Of a DNA stretch of 64,000 nt, positions 17,921 to 26,027 are shown piece after piece. Origin of the DNA: Candidatus Gastranaerophilales bacterium HUM_1 (GTDB lineage Bacteria; Cyanobacteriota; Vampirovibrionia; Gastranaerophilales; Gastranaerophilaceae); contig DAAY01000008.1 in assembly GCA_002103105.1 (NCBI GenBank), positions 186,001 to 250,000 on the forward strand, given 5' to 3'. The position numbers were made by a program, and so were the translations under genes. Under the pieces are notes generated by a model, which saw only the letters and a program-made list of their open reading frames with translations, had not been told where the DNA came from and did not search any database. How positions within the stretch are numbered: position 1 is the first letter of the stretch; the number at the start of each line of letters is the position of its first letter.

Positions 17921-18190
17921 ATGATTGAGAAAGATTTAGATTATTATTTAAACTTAAATTGGACATTGATAGAAGGGCAAGATTTAGATTTTGATGGCAA
18001 TCCCTACTATTATATCGAAATAAAAGAAATCCCTAGTTTTACGTTTTGTGCAAAAACTCTGGCAAGAGCAAGAGAAAATTACAAAAAACAGTTAAAATTA
18101 TCTTTGCAAGTAATGCTTGAGTGCGGGGATCATATTATTGAACCTGGTGAAGAACCAGATGAACCAGATTGGGAAAGTCTATGTCCATAG
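17921..18190 (+). CDS. HicB-like small protein without a HicA partner
   Basis: 89 residues with the HicB-type core: a strand pair ending YYYIEIKEIPSFTFCAKTLARARENYKKQLKLSLQVML, then an acidic tail (EPGEEPDEPDW). HicB proteins are antitoxins with a partial RNase-H-like fold. No HicA-like toxin is next to it, so it may be a domesticated relative. It starts 7 bases after the GerMN stop with only a poor ribosome site. The family assignment is by pattern only. Confidence 0.55.
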   Translation: MIEKDLDYYLNLNWTLIEGQDLDFDGNPYYYIEIKEIPSFTFCAKTLARARENYKKQLKLSLQVMLECGDHIIEPGEEPDEPDWESLCP

Positions 18191-18254
18191 TTAGAATTTT
18201 GGAATAAAGAATTTTAAAATTATAGGCGTAATCACTTATGGGCTTTCCTTTAAA

Positions 18255-18272
18255 ATGTAACAAATGTTACAT
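18255..18272. promoter_or_regulatory. Inverted repeat upstream of glyQ
   Basis: ATGTAAC-aaat-GTTACAT, a perfect seven-base inverted repeat between the HicB-like gene and glyQ. It could be an operator. Related TGTAAC/GTTACA words occur upstream of the genes starting at 31680 and 36704. Confidence 0.3.
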
Positions 18273-18345
18273 AAAAGTTGAAATATTACTATGTCGGTAA
18301 TACGATAGAGTAACGAGTGTAGATAGTACAATATTGGAATATGTT

Positions 18346-19236
18346 ATGGCATTAAATTTTCAAGAATTAGTTTTTAACTTACAAAAGTTTTGGTCAGATT
18401 ATGGTTGTATAATTCAACAACCTTATGATATTGAAAAAGGGGCTTCTACAATGAACCCTGCAACTTTCTTGCGTTCTTTAGGTCCTGAACCTTGGAACAC
18501 TGCAATGATTGAACCTTGCAGACGTCCAACTGACGCAAGATATGGTGAAAACCCAAACAGACTTGGTCACTACTTCCAGTTCCAAGTTATTCTAAAACCT
18601 TCGCCAGATAATGCTCAAGAACTTTATTTAAAGAGTTTGGAAGCTATGGGTATTGATTTGAAGGAACACGATGTAAGATTTGTAGAAGATAACTGGGAAT
18701 CACCAACTTTAGGTGCAGCTGGTGTAGGCTGGGAAGTTTGGTTAGATGGAATGGAAGTTACTCAATTTACATATTTCCAACAAGTTGGTGGTGTAGAGGT
18801 TAAACCTGTTGCACTTGAATTGACTTATGGTTTGGAACGTATCGCTATGTATCTTCAAAATAAAGAATCAGTATATGACATTATGTGGAATGATACATTA
18901 AAATATGGTGATATTTATTTGCAAAATGAAATTGAAACTTCTAAATATAATTTTGAAGTTTCTGATACTGATGCATTATTCAAAATGTTCGATTTGTATC
19001 AAAAAGAAGTAGATAATTGTTTGGCTGCAAAACTTGTTTTGCCTGCTTATGATTACGTTTTAAAATGTTCTCATACTTTTAACCTTTTGGATGCTCACGG
19101 GGTTATTAGTAAAGATGAAAGAAATAACTTTATAGGAAGAGTAAGAACTATGGCATCTGCTGTTGCAAGAATGTACGTAGAACAACGAGAAGCAATGGGC
19201 TTCCCTCTTTGTAAAAAAGAAACAGGTGTAGTTTAA
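18346..19236 (+). CDS. glyQ: Glycyl-tRNA synthetase alpha subunit
   Basis: Catalytic subunit of the bacterial heterotetrameric enzyme. The 296 residues show NFQELVFNLQKFWSDYGCIIQQPYD, GASTMNPATFLRSLGPEPW, RPTDARYGENPNRLGHYFQFQVILKPSP and the C-terminal SHTFNLLDAHGVIS. I use the ATG before ALNFQ, with GGAA 6 bases upstream, rather than a TTG four codons earlier. The beta subunit gene (glyS), normally adjacent, is not here; two amino-acid permeases follow instead. Confidence 0.96.
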   Translation: MALNFQELVFNLQKFWSDYGCIIQQPYDIEKGASTMNPATFLRSLGPEPWNTAMIEPCRRPTDARYGENPNRLGHYFQFQVILKPSPDNAQELYLKSLEAMGIDLKEHDVRFVEDNWESPTLGAAGVGWEVWLDGMEVTQFTYFQQVGGVEVKPVALELTYGLERIAMYLQNKESVYDIMWNDTLKYGDIYLQNEIETSKYNFEVSDTDALFKMFDLYQKEVDNCLAAKLVLPAYDYVLKCSHTFNLLDAHGVISKDERNNFIGRVRTMASAVARMYVEQREAMGFPLCKKETGVV

Positions 19237-19251
19237 ATATAAGGAATGTAA

Positions 19252-20838
19252 ATGGCTGAAAAATTTAACAGAGCGACTTTTACTAGAAATTTTTTGAAAA
19301 ATATTACTAGAATAAAAGCTCCAGATGAAATGCTTGCAGAAGCAAAAGCTCAAGGTTTGGAAAAAACTCTTGGTGTAATAGATTTAATCGTTTTGGGTGT
19401 AGGTGCAATTATAGGCTCTGGGATTTTCGCAGTTGTCGGAATTGCTGCCGCTGGTAGTGCAGATGGTTCAAGTTTAGGTGCTGGACCAGCTCTTGTGGTT
19501 TCAATGATTATTGCAGCTATTGCTTGTATTTTTTCAGCATTATGCTATTCAGAATTTGCAACAATGATTCCAGTTGCAGGTGGTGCTTATACTTATACAT
19601 TTGCAACATTAGGTGAATTTGCTGCATGGATGGTTGGCTGGGTATTGATGCTAGAATATGCAATTGGTTTTATTGCAGTTGCTTGTGCTTGGTCTAATCA
19701 CTTTGTGCAATTCCTTTCTGGTTTTGAAAATGTCTTACCTGCTTGGCTTGCACATCCTCCAGTTTGGTTAACCAATGATGTTTTCTCTGCTGGGAAAATT
19801 GCTGCGGCTAACCCTGATGTATTTATTCCAAAATTATTCGGAATTGTTCCGATTTGTATAAATTTGCCAGCAATTCTAATTGTCCTTTTAATTACTTCTA
19901 TTTTGGTAAAAGGTACAAAAGATTCTGCTAAAATGGCTGGTTTAATGGTATTTATTAAATTGGCTGTAATTGGCTTGTTTATTTTGGCTGGTGCGTTCTT
20001 CGTAACTCCAGCAAATTGGCACCCATTCGCTCCAAACGGAATGTCTGGAATTTGGTCTGCTGCGTTTTTAATTTTCTTTGCATATATTGGATTTGATGCA
20101 TTGGCAACAGCTGCTGAAGAATGTAAAAATCCTCAAAAAGATTTGCCAATAGGTATTATTGGTTCTCTTATAATTACAACAATTGTTTACGTCTTAGTTG
20201 CACTTGTTTTAACAGGGATGCAAAATACAAGTGGTCCTGTTCCACTAGACTTTTTGAAGGCTCCAATGGCTTACTGTATGATGCAAGCAAAACAAAATTG
20301 GGCAGCAGGTCTGATTTCAATAGGTTCTTTGGCTGGTTTAACTTCTGTATTATTGGTATTAGAAATGGCAGCTACAAGAATTTTGTTCGCAATGAGTCGT
20401 GACCACTTTATTTCACAAAGATTTCAAAAAATTGATCCAAAACTAAAAACTCCAGCTCTATTAACTTGGACTGTTGGACTTTTAGCTGTTGTAGGTATAT
20501 TAACTCTTAACTTAGATGTTGCAGCTGAATTATGTAACTATGGAACATTTACATCTTTCATTATTGTATGTGTTGCTGTATTGATTTTACGTCACACTGA
20601 CCCAAATAGAGAAAGACCTTTCAAAGTTCCATTCTCTCCTGTAACTCCAACTTTGGGTATTCTTTGCTGTGGAGGTTTGATGATTTATAAATCAACTCAA
20701 GCAGGAAGCTCTGCATTGTTGTTCCCAGTTTGGTTGGGTGTTGGAGCAATTATTTACCTTCTATACGGATTTATTAAAAATAGAAATAATGAAAATAAAA
20801 TCCATAGAGAAATTGTACACGGAGTAACTGAGGATTAG
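19252..20838 (+). CDS. APC-family amino-acid permease (first of two)
   Basis: 528 residues with about 12-14 transmembrane helices in the cationic-amino-acid-transporter (CAT/YfnA-like) branch of the APC superfamily. Marks include VIDLIVLGVGAIIGSGIFAVVGIAAAG (TM1), SALCYSEFATMIPVAGGAYTYTFATLGEFAAWMVGWVLMLEY and FFAYIGFDALATAAEECKNPQKDLPIGI. It imports an amino acid with protons; the substrate cannot be told. The gene starts 15 bases after glyQ and is followed by a close paralogue, so it is a local duplication in a glyQ operon. Confidence 0.9.
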   Translation: MAEKFNRATFTRNFLKNITRIKAPDEMLAEAKAQGLEKTLGVIDLIVLGVGAIIGSGIFAVVGIAAAGSADGSSLGAGPALVVSMIIAAIACIFSALCYSEFATMIPVAGGAYTYTFATLGEFAAWMVGWVLMLEYAIGFIAVACAWSNHFVQFLSGFENVLPAWLAHPPVWLTNDVFSAGKIAAANPDVFIPKLFGIVPICINLPAILIVLLITSILVKGTKDSAKMAGLMVFIKLAVIGLFILAGAFFVTPANWHPFAPNGMSGIWSAAFLIFFAYIGFDALATAAEECKNPQKDLPIGIIGSLIITTIVYVLVALVLTGMQNTSGPVPLDFLKAPMAYCMMQAKQNWAAGLISIGSLAGLTSVLLVLEMAATRILFAMSRDHFISQRFQKIDPKLKTPALLTWTVGLLAVVGILTLNLDVAAELCNYGTFTSFIIVCVAVLILRHTDPNRERPFKVPFSPVTPTLGILCCGGLMIYKSTQAGSSALLFPVWLGVGAIIYLLYGFIKNRNNENKIHREIVHGVTED

Positions 20839-20852
20839 GAATAATTATAAAA

Positions 20853-22400
20853 ATGGATTTGAAACAGATTAGCCGAAATATATTTAAAAGAAAAAGTATG
20901 GACGATCTTATTAACACTAGTAAGCGTTCAGAACTAAAAAAGACATTAAACGTATTCGACCTTATCGTAATTGGTATAGGTGCGGTTGTTGGTACTGGTA
21001 TTTTTACAATTATCGGTACAGCAATTACAGGTAGTGCAGAAAGTGCGGGTGCAGGTCCAGCTATTGTAGTTTCAATGGTTTTGGCAGCAGTTGCTTGTGT
21101 CTTTTCAGCTTTATGTTATTCAGAAATAGCATCAATGATTCCAGTTGCGGGTAGTGCTTATACCTATACTTATGCTACTATGGGTGAATTTATGGCTTGG
21201 ATGGTTGGATGGATTTTAATGCTTGAGTATGCAATTGGTAATATCACTGTTGCAAGTGCTTGGACTGGTTATTTCATCCAATTTTTAAAAGGTTTTAAAC
21301 AATATTTGCCAGATTTTGTGGTTAATTTCCCTATATGGTTAAGATATGATTATAAAACGATGCTTGCTATTTGCAATAACAATCATTGGGATATTCACGA
21401 TAAAATTCCATACTTATTTGGACATATTCCTTTTGCTGTGAATCTTCCAGCGGTTGCAATTGTTCTTATTCTAACTATGCTTTTGGTAAGAGGTGTTAAA
21501 GAATCAACAAGAGTTGCAAGTATTATGGTTGGTGTAAATATGTTTATGATTTTGTCTTTCATAATCGTAGGAGCATTTTACGTAAAACCAGAACACTGGA
21601 CTCCTTTCTTCCCACAAGACCCAACTGGTGTTATTATGGGGGCGTTTTTAATCTTCTTTGCATATATTGGATTTGATGCAATTTCAACAACAGCAGAGGA
21701 AACAGAAAATCCTCAACGAGATTTACCTATTGCAATTTTGGGAACATTAGTTATTTGTACAATTTTGTATGTATGCGTAGCGTTGGTTTTGACAGGAATT
21801 GTTCCTATTGAAAGAATTGATATTCAAGCTCCTATTGCTCACGCAATGAGTTATATTGGCAAAGATTGGTTTGCTGGTTTGATTTCAATTGGTGCGTTGT
21901 GTGCATTGACATCAGTTTTGTTGATTTACCAACTTGGAACAACAAGAATTTTATATGCAATAAGCCGTGACAGATTTCTACCAAAATCTTGGAGATTAAT
22001 TCATAGAAAATATAGAACTCCGCATGTGATGACTTGGATTTCTGGTGTTGTGGTAATTGTTTGTGGATTATTCATGGATTTGAACATTTCTGCTGCGTTG
22101 TGTAATTTTGGAACATTCACATCTTTTGTTATCATTTGCTTGGCAGTATTGATTTTAAGAAAAACAAACCCTGATAGACCAAGACCTTTCAAAGTTCCGT
22201 TCTGTCCTTGGTTCCCAATATTAGGAATCTTGATTTGTGGAGTTTTGATTGTATTTTCATTGAAAACATTAAAAACTTCTTCTGTGTATTTTGCAATTTG
22301 GTTATTTGTCGGAATTATGATATACGCATTTTATGGTTATCACCAAAAGCGTATTGAAGAACGTGGTCGAATAATTAGAAAAGTTAAAAAAGCTGAATAG
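20853..22400 (+). CDS. APC-family amino-acid permease (second of two)
   Basis: 515 residues, about half identical by eye to the preceding permease over the whole length (IGIGAVVGTGIFTIIG, SALCYSEIASMIPVAGSAYTYTYATMGEF, FFAYIGFDAISTTAEETENPQRDLPIAI). Divergence is greatest in the loop around residues 165-190, which carries an extra charged insert. That suggests a different substrate or affinity. AGGAA lies 12 bases upstream of the ATG, a long spacing. A strong terminator closes the operon. Confidence 0.9.
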   Translation: MDLKQISRNIFKRKSMDDLINTSKRSELKKTLNVFDLIVIGIGAVVGTGIFTIIGTAITGSAESAGAGPAIVVSMVLAAVACVFSALCYSEIASMIPVAGSAYTYTYATMGEFMAWMVGWILMLEYAIGNITVASAWTGYFIQFLKGFKQYLPDFVVNFPIWLRYDYKTMLAICNNNHWDIHDKIPYLFGHIPFAVNLPAVAIVLILTMLLVRGVKESTRVASIMVGVNMFMILSFIIVGAFYVKPEHWTPFFPQDPTGVIMGAFLIFFAYIGFDAISTTAEETENPQRDLPIAILGTLVICTILYVCVALVLTGIVPIERIDIQAPIAHAMSYIGKDWFAGLISIGALCALTSVLLIYQLGTTRILYAISRDRFLPKSWRLIHRKYRTPHVMTWISGVVVIVCGLFMDLNISAALCNFGTFTSFVIICLAVLILRKTNPDRPRPFKVPFCPWFPILGILICGVLIVFSLKTLKTSSVYFAIWLFVGIMIYAFYGYHQKRIEERGRIIRKVKKAE

Positions 22401-22406
22401 ATAATG

Positions 22407-22436
22407 AAAAGGAAGTGATTATCACTTCCTTTTTTA
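22407..22436 (+). terminator. Intrinsic terminator, probably bidirectional
   Basis: AAAAGGAAGTGA/TCACTTCCTTTT with a three-base loop and T run. It serves the permease operon and the converging HTH gene. Confidence 0.85.
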
Positions 22437-22439
22437 TTA

Positions 22440-22670
22440 TTATTGTTTTTCTTTAAAAATAATGTCGTATCCTAGTGCATCTGCAATATCCGCCACCTCG
22501 GAAAATCTAATTGTTTCTTTTTTCAGTTTTGCATAAAAATTTGAATAACAGTTGCTCACCCCTTTTTGATTAGAGAGCTTTGCAATAAGTTTTCTTAGTG
22601 AGGTTCCCTTATAAACAGTGAGTGTTTTTATAAAATCTATAATTTTTATATTTTCAAATTTATATTCCAT
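22440..22670 (-). CDS. Small HTH (XRE-like) protein
   Basis: 76 residues. The middle and end (SLRKLIAKLSNQKGVSNCYSNFYAKLKKETIRFSEVADIADALGYDIIFKEK) read as a lambda-repressor-like helix-turn-helix in which 'FSEVADIADALGYDI' is the typical last pair of helices. Such stand-alone domains bind DNA as small regulators. The target is unknown. It stands alone and converges on the permease terminator. Confidence 0.65.
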   Translation of the reverse strand: MEYKFENIKIIDFIKTLTVYKGTSLRKLIAKLSNQKGVSNCYSNFYAKLKKETIRFSEVADIADALGYDIIFKEKQ

Positions 22671-22795
22671 TTATTAATATTATTCTCTCTTCTAGGGGAA
22701 CTCAAGAGAGTTGACATATTATAGCTGTATAACTATAATTATAATCATAAATAGTATAATTTATTTGTTAAATCATACAAGGAGCGAAAGAGGGT

Positions 22796-23485
22796 ATGAG
22801 AGAATATAAAAAAGCTTTTACATTAGCAGAAGTATTGATAACCTTGGGAATAATAGGAGTTGTTGCAGCAATAACCATTCCAGGATTGATAACAAAATAT
22901 CAAAAGCTTGTTACTGTTGTGAAATTAAAAAAAGTATATTCTCAATTAAATCAAGTAATGCGTTATATAAATGAAGACCCGGGAATAGATGTAATCTCAG
23001 GATCTCCTTCCGTATATGTGGAAAATTATATTCTTCCACATTATGCAGGGGCAACTTTTTATCCAAGACCTGTGAATGGTGGTAATCGAAATGTTATGTG
23101 TTATGACCCTGCTACTGCATATTTTGGAGCAAAGTATGCAAGTGCTCAATATGCTTGGATAAATACAAGAACGGGTAAAAGTAATGGTTATATTTCAACT
23201 CCATTTGTGGGTAGTGAATCTTCTATTAAATTGCAAGATGGAACATGTATTGCTTTTGGTATTGGGTTTGCCAATACGGGTGCAACAATATTTGTTGATA
23301 TAAATGGAAGTGATGTCCCTCCAAATCGTGCTGGTCGAGATTTATTTTTCTTTACCCTAGATAAAGAAAAAGGCTCTGTTATTCCGACAACAGCTCCATC
23401 TGGAGGTGTTGATTGGTCAAAATTTGGAGCGAAGAAAATTATTGACGATGGTTGGAGAATCAATAGAGATTATGCGTGGAGATAA
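22796..23485 (+). CDS. Type IV pilin-like (prepilin) protein
   Basis: 229 residues with a class III signal: a short basic leader, then the cleavage-methylation site and hydrophobic helix AFTLAEVLITLGIIGVVAAITIPGLI, in which Glu at the fifth mature position is present. The C-terminal head contains GGNRNVMCYDPATAYFG and IFVDINGSDVPPNRAGRDLFFF, the pattern of pseudopilin-like proteins abundant in Gastranaerophilales. It would be processed by PilD and assembled by a type IV pilus or type II secretion machine that is not in this window. It is monocistronic, with AGGAG about 12 bases upstream. Confidence 0.85.
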   Translation: MREYKKAFTLAEVLITLGIIGVVAAITIPGLITKYQKLVTVVKLKKVYSQLNQVMRYINEDPGIDVISGSPSVYVENYILPHYAGATFYPRPVNGGNRNVMCYDPATAYFGAKYASAQYAWINTRTGKSNGYISTPFVGSESSIKLQDGTCIAFGIGFANTGATIFVDINGSDVPPNRAGRDLFFFTLDKEKGSVIPTTAPSGGVDWSKFGAKKIIDDGWRINRDYAWR

Positions 23486-23554
23486 AATTTTACCCAAATA
23501 AATATAACAACCATTCGGCAAACAGCTTTACAATCAAAAAGTATTTAAACTTTA

Positions 23555-23730
23555 AAATTTAACCCCTCTCCCAGCCTCAGCCATACGGCACGCAGTTTCA
23601 CTCGACTCAACTTCGTTTCGTCGGTTCAGCTAGTGTCCCTAGGAGAGGAGTGACGTCTAGTATTCCTTCAAATTCGTCATACTGCGCAAAGCGAAGTATC
23701 TTAAACAAATCTTTTGTCTTTACAAACGTC
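23555..23730. repeat. Non-coding, structured G/C-richer stretch (candidate dispersed repeat)
   Basis: No reading frame is credible here. The stretch is richer in G and C than its surroundings and contains nested complementary parts: CCTCTCC near 23565 with GGAGAGG near 23645, and inside them an imperfect stem around the segment near 23597-23637. The character is that of a REP/MITE-like repeat or structured RNA rather than a gene. Confidence 0.4.
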
Positions 23731-24423
23731 TTAGACTTTAGCTTTTATATCAAATAAAGTTTTATCAAAATCTCTAAAGCTATTGATAATTGAACTTACT
23801 GCTGGAATTGATTTATATAATTCTGGGCTTTCTTCTGAACAGATAGCAATGATTTTCCCAATATGGGCAGCTCTTGCAGATTCTATTCCAGAAATTGCAT
23901 CTTCAACAACTATGCAATCTTCGGTTCTTAGTCCTAAATTTTTTGCTGCAATTTCATAAATATCTGGGGCTGGTTTCCCTGGAATTATTCCGTCTGAATA
24001 TACAATCTTGTCTAAATCAAACCATTTTGCAAGATTGAAATGTTCTATATAAAAATCTACATTAACTTTATCTGACATTGTTGCAATTGTTCTTGGAATG
24101 TCATTTTCTTTTAAAAAGTCTAAGAATTCTACAACTCCATCAGCCAAATGAAAATTTTCTTTATCCTTTAGGCACATTTGACGGTAAAATTCTTCTTTTT
24201 CTTGTCCTAAACGTTCAACCATTTCAGGTGTTGGTTGTTTTCCAATTGCATATTTGATAATTTCTTCATTCGTTCTTCCAAACATGTATTTTAGCATTTC
24301 TTCTTCAGTAAAAGGAGTGCCTCGTAGTTTTTTAGAAAATTCTACCCACGCTTCTTTATGTTTGCGGGAATCCCAATACAATGTCCCGTTAAAATCAAAA
24401 ATTATACCTTTATATGTCTTCAT
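23731..24423 (-). CDS. HAD-superfamily hydrolase (beta-phosphoglucomutase-like)
   Basis: 230 residues of a subclass I HAD protein with a helical cap. Motif I is FDFNGTLYWD (residues 9-18), motif II TIATMSDK (about 113-120), motif III GKPAPDIY and motif IV VVEDAISGIESARAA. The second acidic residue of motif I (DxD), the usual general acid/base, is Asn here. The substrate is probably a small phosphate ester. It may share a transcript with the TPR gene upstream, which ends 20 bases before its start. Confidence 0.85.
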   Translation of the reverse strand: MKTYKGIIFDFNGTLYWDSRKHKEAWVEFSKKLRGTPFTEEEMLKYMFGRTNEEIIKYAIGKQPTPEMVERLGQEKEEFYRQMCLKDKENFHLADGVVEFLDFLKENDIPRTIATMSDKVNVDFYIEHFNLAKWFDLDKIVYSDGIIPGKPAPDIYEIAAKNLGLRTEDCIVVEDAISGIESARAAHIGKIIAICSEESPELYKSIPAVSSIINSFRDFDKTLFDIKAKV

Positions 24424-24443
24424 TTTACTGTATTCCTATCTCT

Positions 24444-25055
24444 TTATAGTTGTTGGTTTTCCATAATTTTATTATACAAATCTAAATATGTTTGGGCTTG
24501 TTTTTCCTTGTTAAGCATTTTATATGAATATGCTAAATTATAATAAATATTAGGGTTTCTGTTTTTTAAATCTAATGCTCTAAAAAAATTATATTTTGCG
24601 TTTCGATAATCTTTTAATTTTAAATATGCACAACCCATATTGTAATATCCATAAGAAAAGTCGTCTTTATATTTTACAGATTTTTTGAATTCGGTTAGTG
24701 CCATGTTTGGTTTTTCTTGGATAAAATAAATGTACCCTAAGTTATAATGTGCCTTGTAGTTCTTTGGGTCTTTTGTTATTGCTTGATTATACATATAAAT
24801 CGCTTGGTCAATTTTATCCTTGTCTTGCAATATATTCCCCATAATTAACCAATCATCAGCATTTCTATCATCGTCCGCTTTACCTTTTAATATTTCTAGA
24901 GCTGAATCAATTTCATTTTGAGCATACAAAATTTTTGCTTGTTCTGTGATTGCATCTGGTTTAACTGGTTCAGGTTGCTTTTGCCAAGGCAAAGTTGGTG
25001 CTGCTGATACGGCACAACCGCATAAAATAATTAATGTTACAAGTAATTTTTTCAT
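24444..25055 (-). CDS. TPR-repeat lipoprotein
   Basis: 203 residues. The N-terminus has a lipoprotein-type signal with LCGC as the candidate lipobox (residues 11-14). At least four tetratricopeptide repeats follow from about residue 35 (for example AIYMYNQAITKDPKNYKAHYNLGYIY and SYGYYNMGCAYLKLKDYRNAKYNFFRAL). TPRs mediate protein-protein contacts. The ATG lies 7 bases after a TATAAT box with no ribosome site, so it looks leaderless. It is divergent from the ABC permease gene. Confidence 0.85.
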   Translation of the reverse strand: MKKLLVTLIILCGCAVSAAPTLPWQKQPEPVKPDAITEQAKILYAQNEIDSALEILKGKADDDRNADDWLIMGNILQDKDKIDQAIYMYNQAITKDPKNYKAHYNLGYIYFIQEKPNMALTEFKKSVKYKDDFSYGYYNMGCAYLKLKDYRNAKYNFFRALDLKNRNPNIYYNLAYSYKMLNKEKQAQTYLDLYNKIMENQQL

Positions 25056-25061
25056 ATCAAA

Positions 25062-25090
25062 ATTATAAGATAAATCTGTAAAATTTTCCA
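25062..25090 (-). promoter_or_regulatory. TPR lipoprotein promoter, leaderless start
   Basis: On the minus strand a TATAAT box (25062-25067) is followed after 6 bases by the ATG. A weak -35 (TGGAAA) lies 17 bases upstream of the -10 box. Confidence 0.45.
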
Positions 25091-25108
25091 GTTAATAATA
25101 TTTATTTC

Positions 25109-25137
25109 TTGACGAAATACGCTTAAAATGAGATAAT
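25109..25137 (+). promoter_or_regulatory. ABC permease promoter, leaderless start
   Basis: TTGACG (25109-25114) and GATAAT (25132-25137) with a 17-base spacer. The ATG is the 7th base past the -10 box; there is no room for a ribosome site. Confidence 0.65.
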
Positions 25138-25143
25138 CAAGGT

Positions 25144-26016
25144 ATGTTTAAGTATTATGGAAAAACTGCACCATATTTGTTTTTGCTTCCCGCAGGGATA
25201 GTTTTACTTATATTCTTTTTTATCCCGTTTTTCCAAACAATAGGACTTAGTTTTTTTGATTATGCCAATAATATTTATAGTCCGAATTTTGCAGGTTTAA
25301 AGAATTATATTGAGATATTGCACAACCCTATTTTTTATAAAGTTATGATAAATACGATTATTTATCTTGTTGTTGCTGTTCCGATTTTAGCAATTGTACC
25401 GTTGTTTTTAGCGATTTTAATTAATCAAAAAATTAAAGGAATTACTTTATATAAAATACTAATTTACCTTCCAGTAATTGTTTCAATTGTTGTTGCTGCA
25501 ATTGCTTTCAAGTGGTTATATGCAGAACAAGGTATTTTGAATTATTTATTAAATGTTTTACATATTCATTCAATTGGTTGGCTGACTGATCCAAAATATG
25601 CGATTTATTCTGTGATAATCGTTACCATATGGAAAGGTATCGGATATTATATGATGATTTATTTAGCTGCGTTGATGAGTGTTCCGAATGAATTATATGA
25701 AGCTTGTGATATTGATGGAGCGAATTTTTTGACTAAACACTTGACCGTAACTGTTCCGCATATTATGCCTACTATTGCTCTTGTTACGACAATAAGTTCA
25801 ATATCTGCGATGAAAATATTTGCAGAAATTTATGTTATGACAAAGGGTGGACCATTAAATTCTACAAAAACAATTGTTTATTATATATATGAAAAAGCTT
25901 TTGAAAATCTCGATTTAGGCTATGCTTCAGCAATGGCGGTTATTTTATTGGCAATAGTTATGATTTTTTCGTTAGTTAACATATTATGTTTTGAAAAAAA
26001 TAAATACCAAATCTAA
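25144..26016 (+). CDS. Sugar ABC transporter permease (MalF type)
   Basis: 290 residues, six transmembrane helices, and the cytoplasmic coupling EAA loop EACDIDGANFLTKHLTVTVPHIMP (about 197-220). It belongs to the carbohydrate-uptake (CUT1) type with PYLFLLPAGIVLLIFFFIPFFQTIGLSFFDY at the N-terminus. It works with the next gene as a heterodimer. Neither a solute-binding protein nor an ATPase is adjacent. It starts leaderless next to a near-consensus promoter. Confidence 0.93.
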   Translation: MFKYYGKTAPYLFLLPAGIVLLIFFFIPFFQTIGLSFFDYANNIYSPNFAGLKNYIEILHNPIFYKVMINTIIYLVVAVPILAIVPLFLAILINQKIKGITLYKILIYLPVIVSIVVAAIAFKWLYAEQGILNYLLNVLHIHSIGWLTDPKYAIYSVIIVTIWKGIGYYMMIYLAALMSVPNELYEACDIDGANFLTKHLTVTVPHIMPTIALVTTISSISAMKIFAEIYVMTKGGPLNSTKTIVYYIYEKAFENLDLGYASAMAVILLAIVMIFSLVNILCFEKNKYQI

Positions 26017-26027
26017 GAGGAATAATT

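Noticed and set aside
18191..18345. T-box riboswitch before glyQ
   Set aside because: The conserved T-box antiterminator bulge sequence and a leader terminator are not visible; only a short inverted repeat is present.
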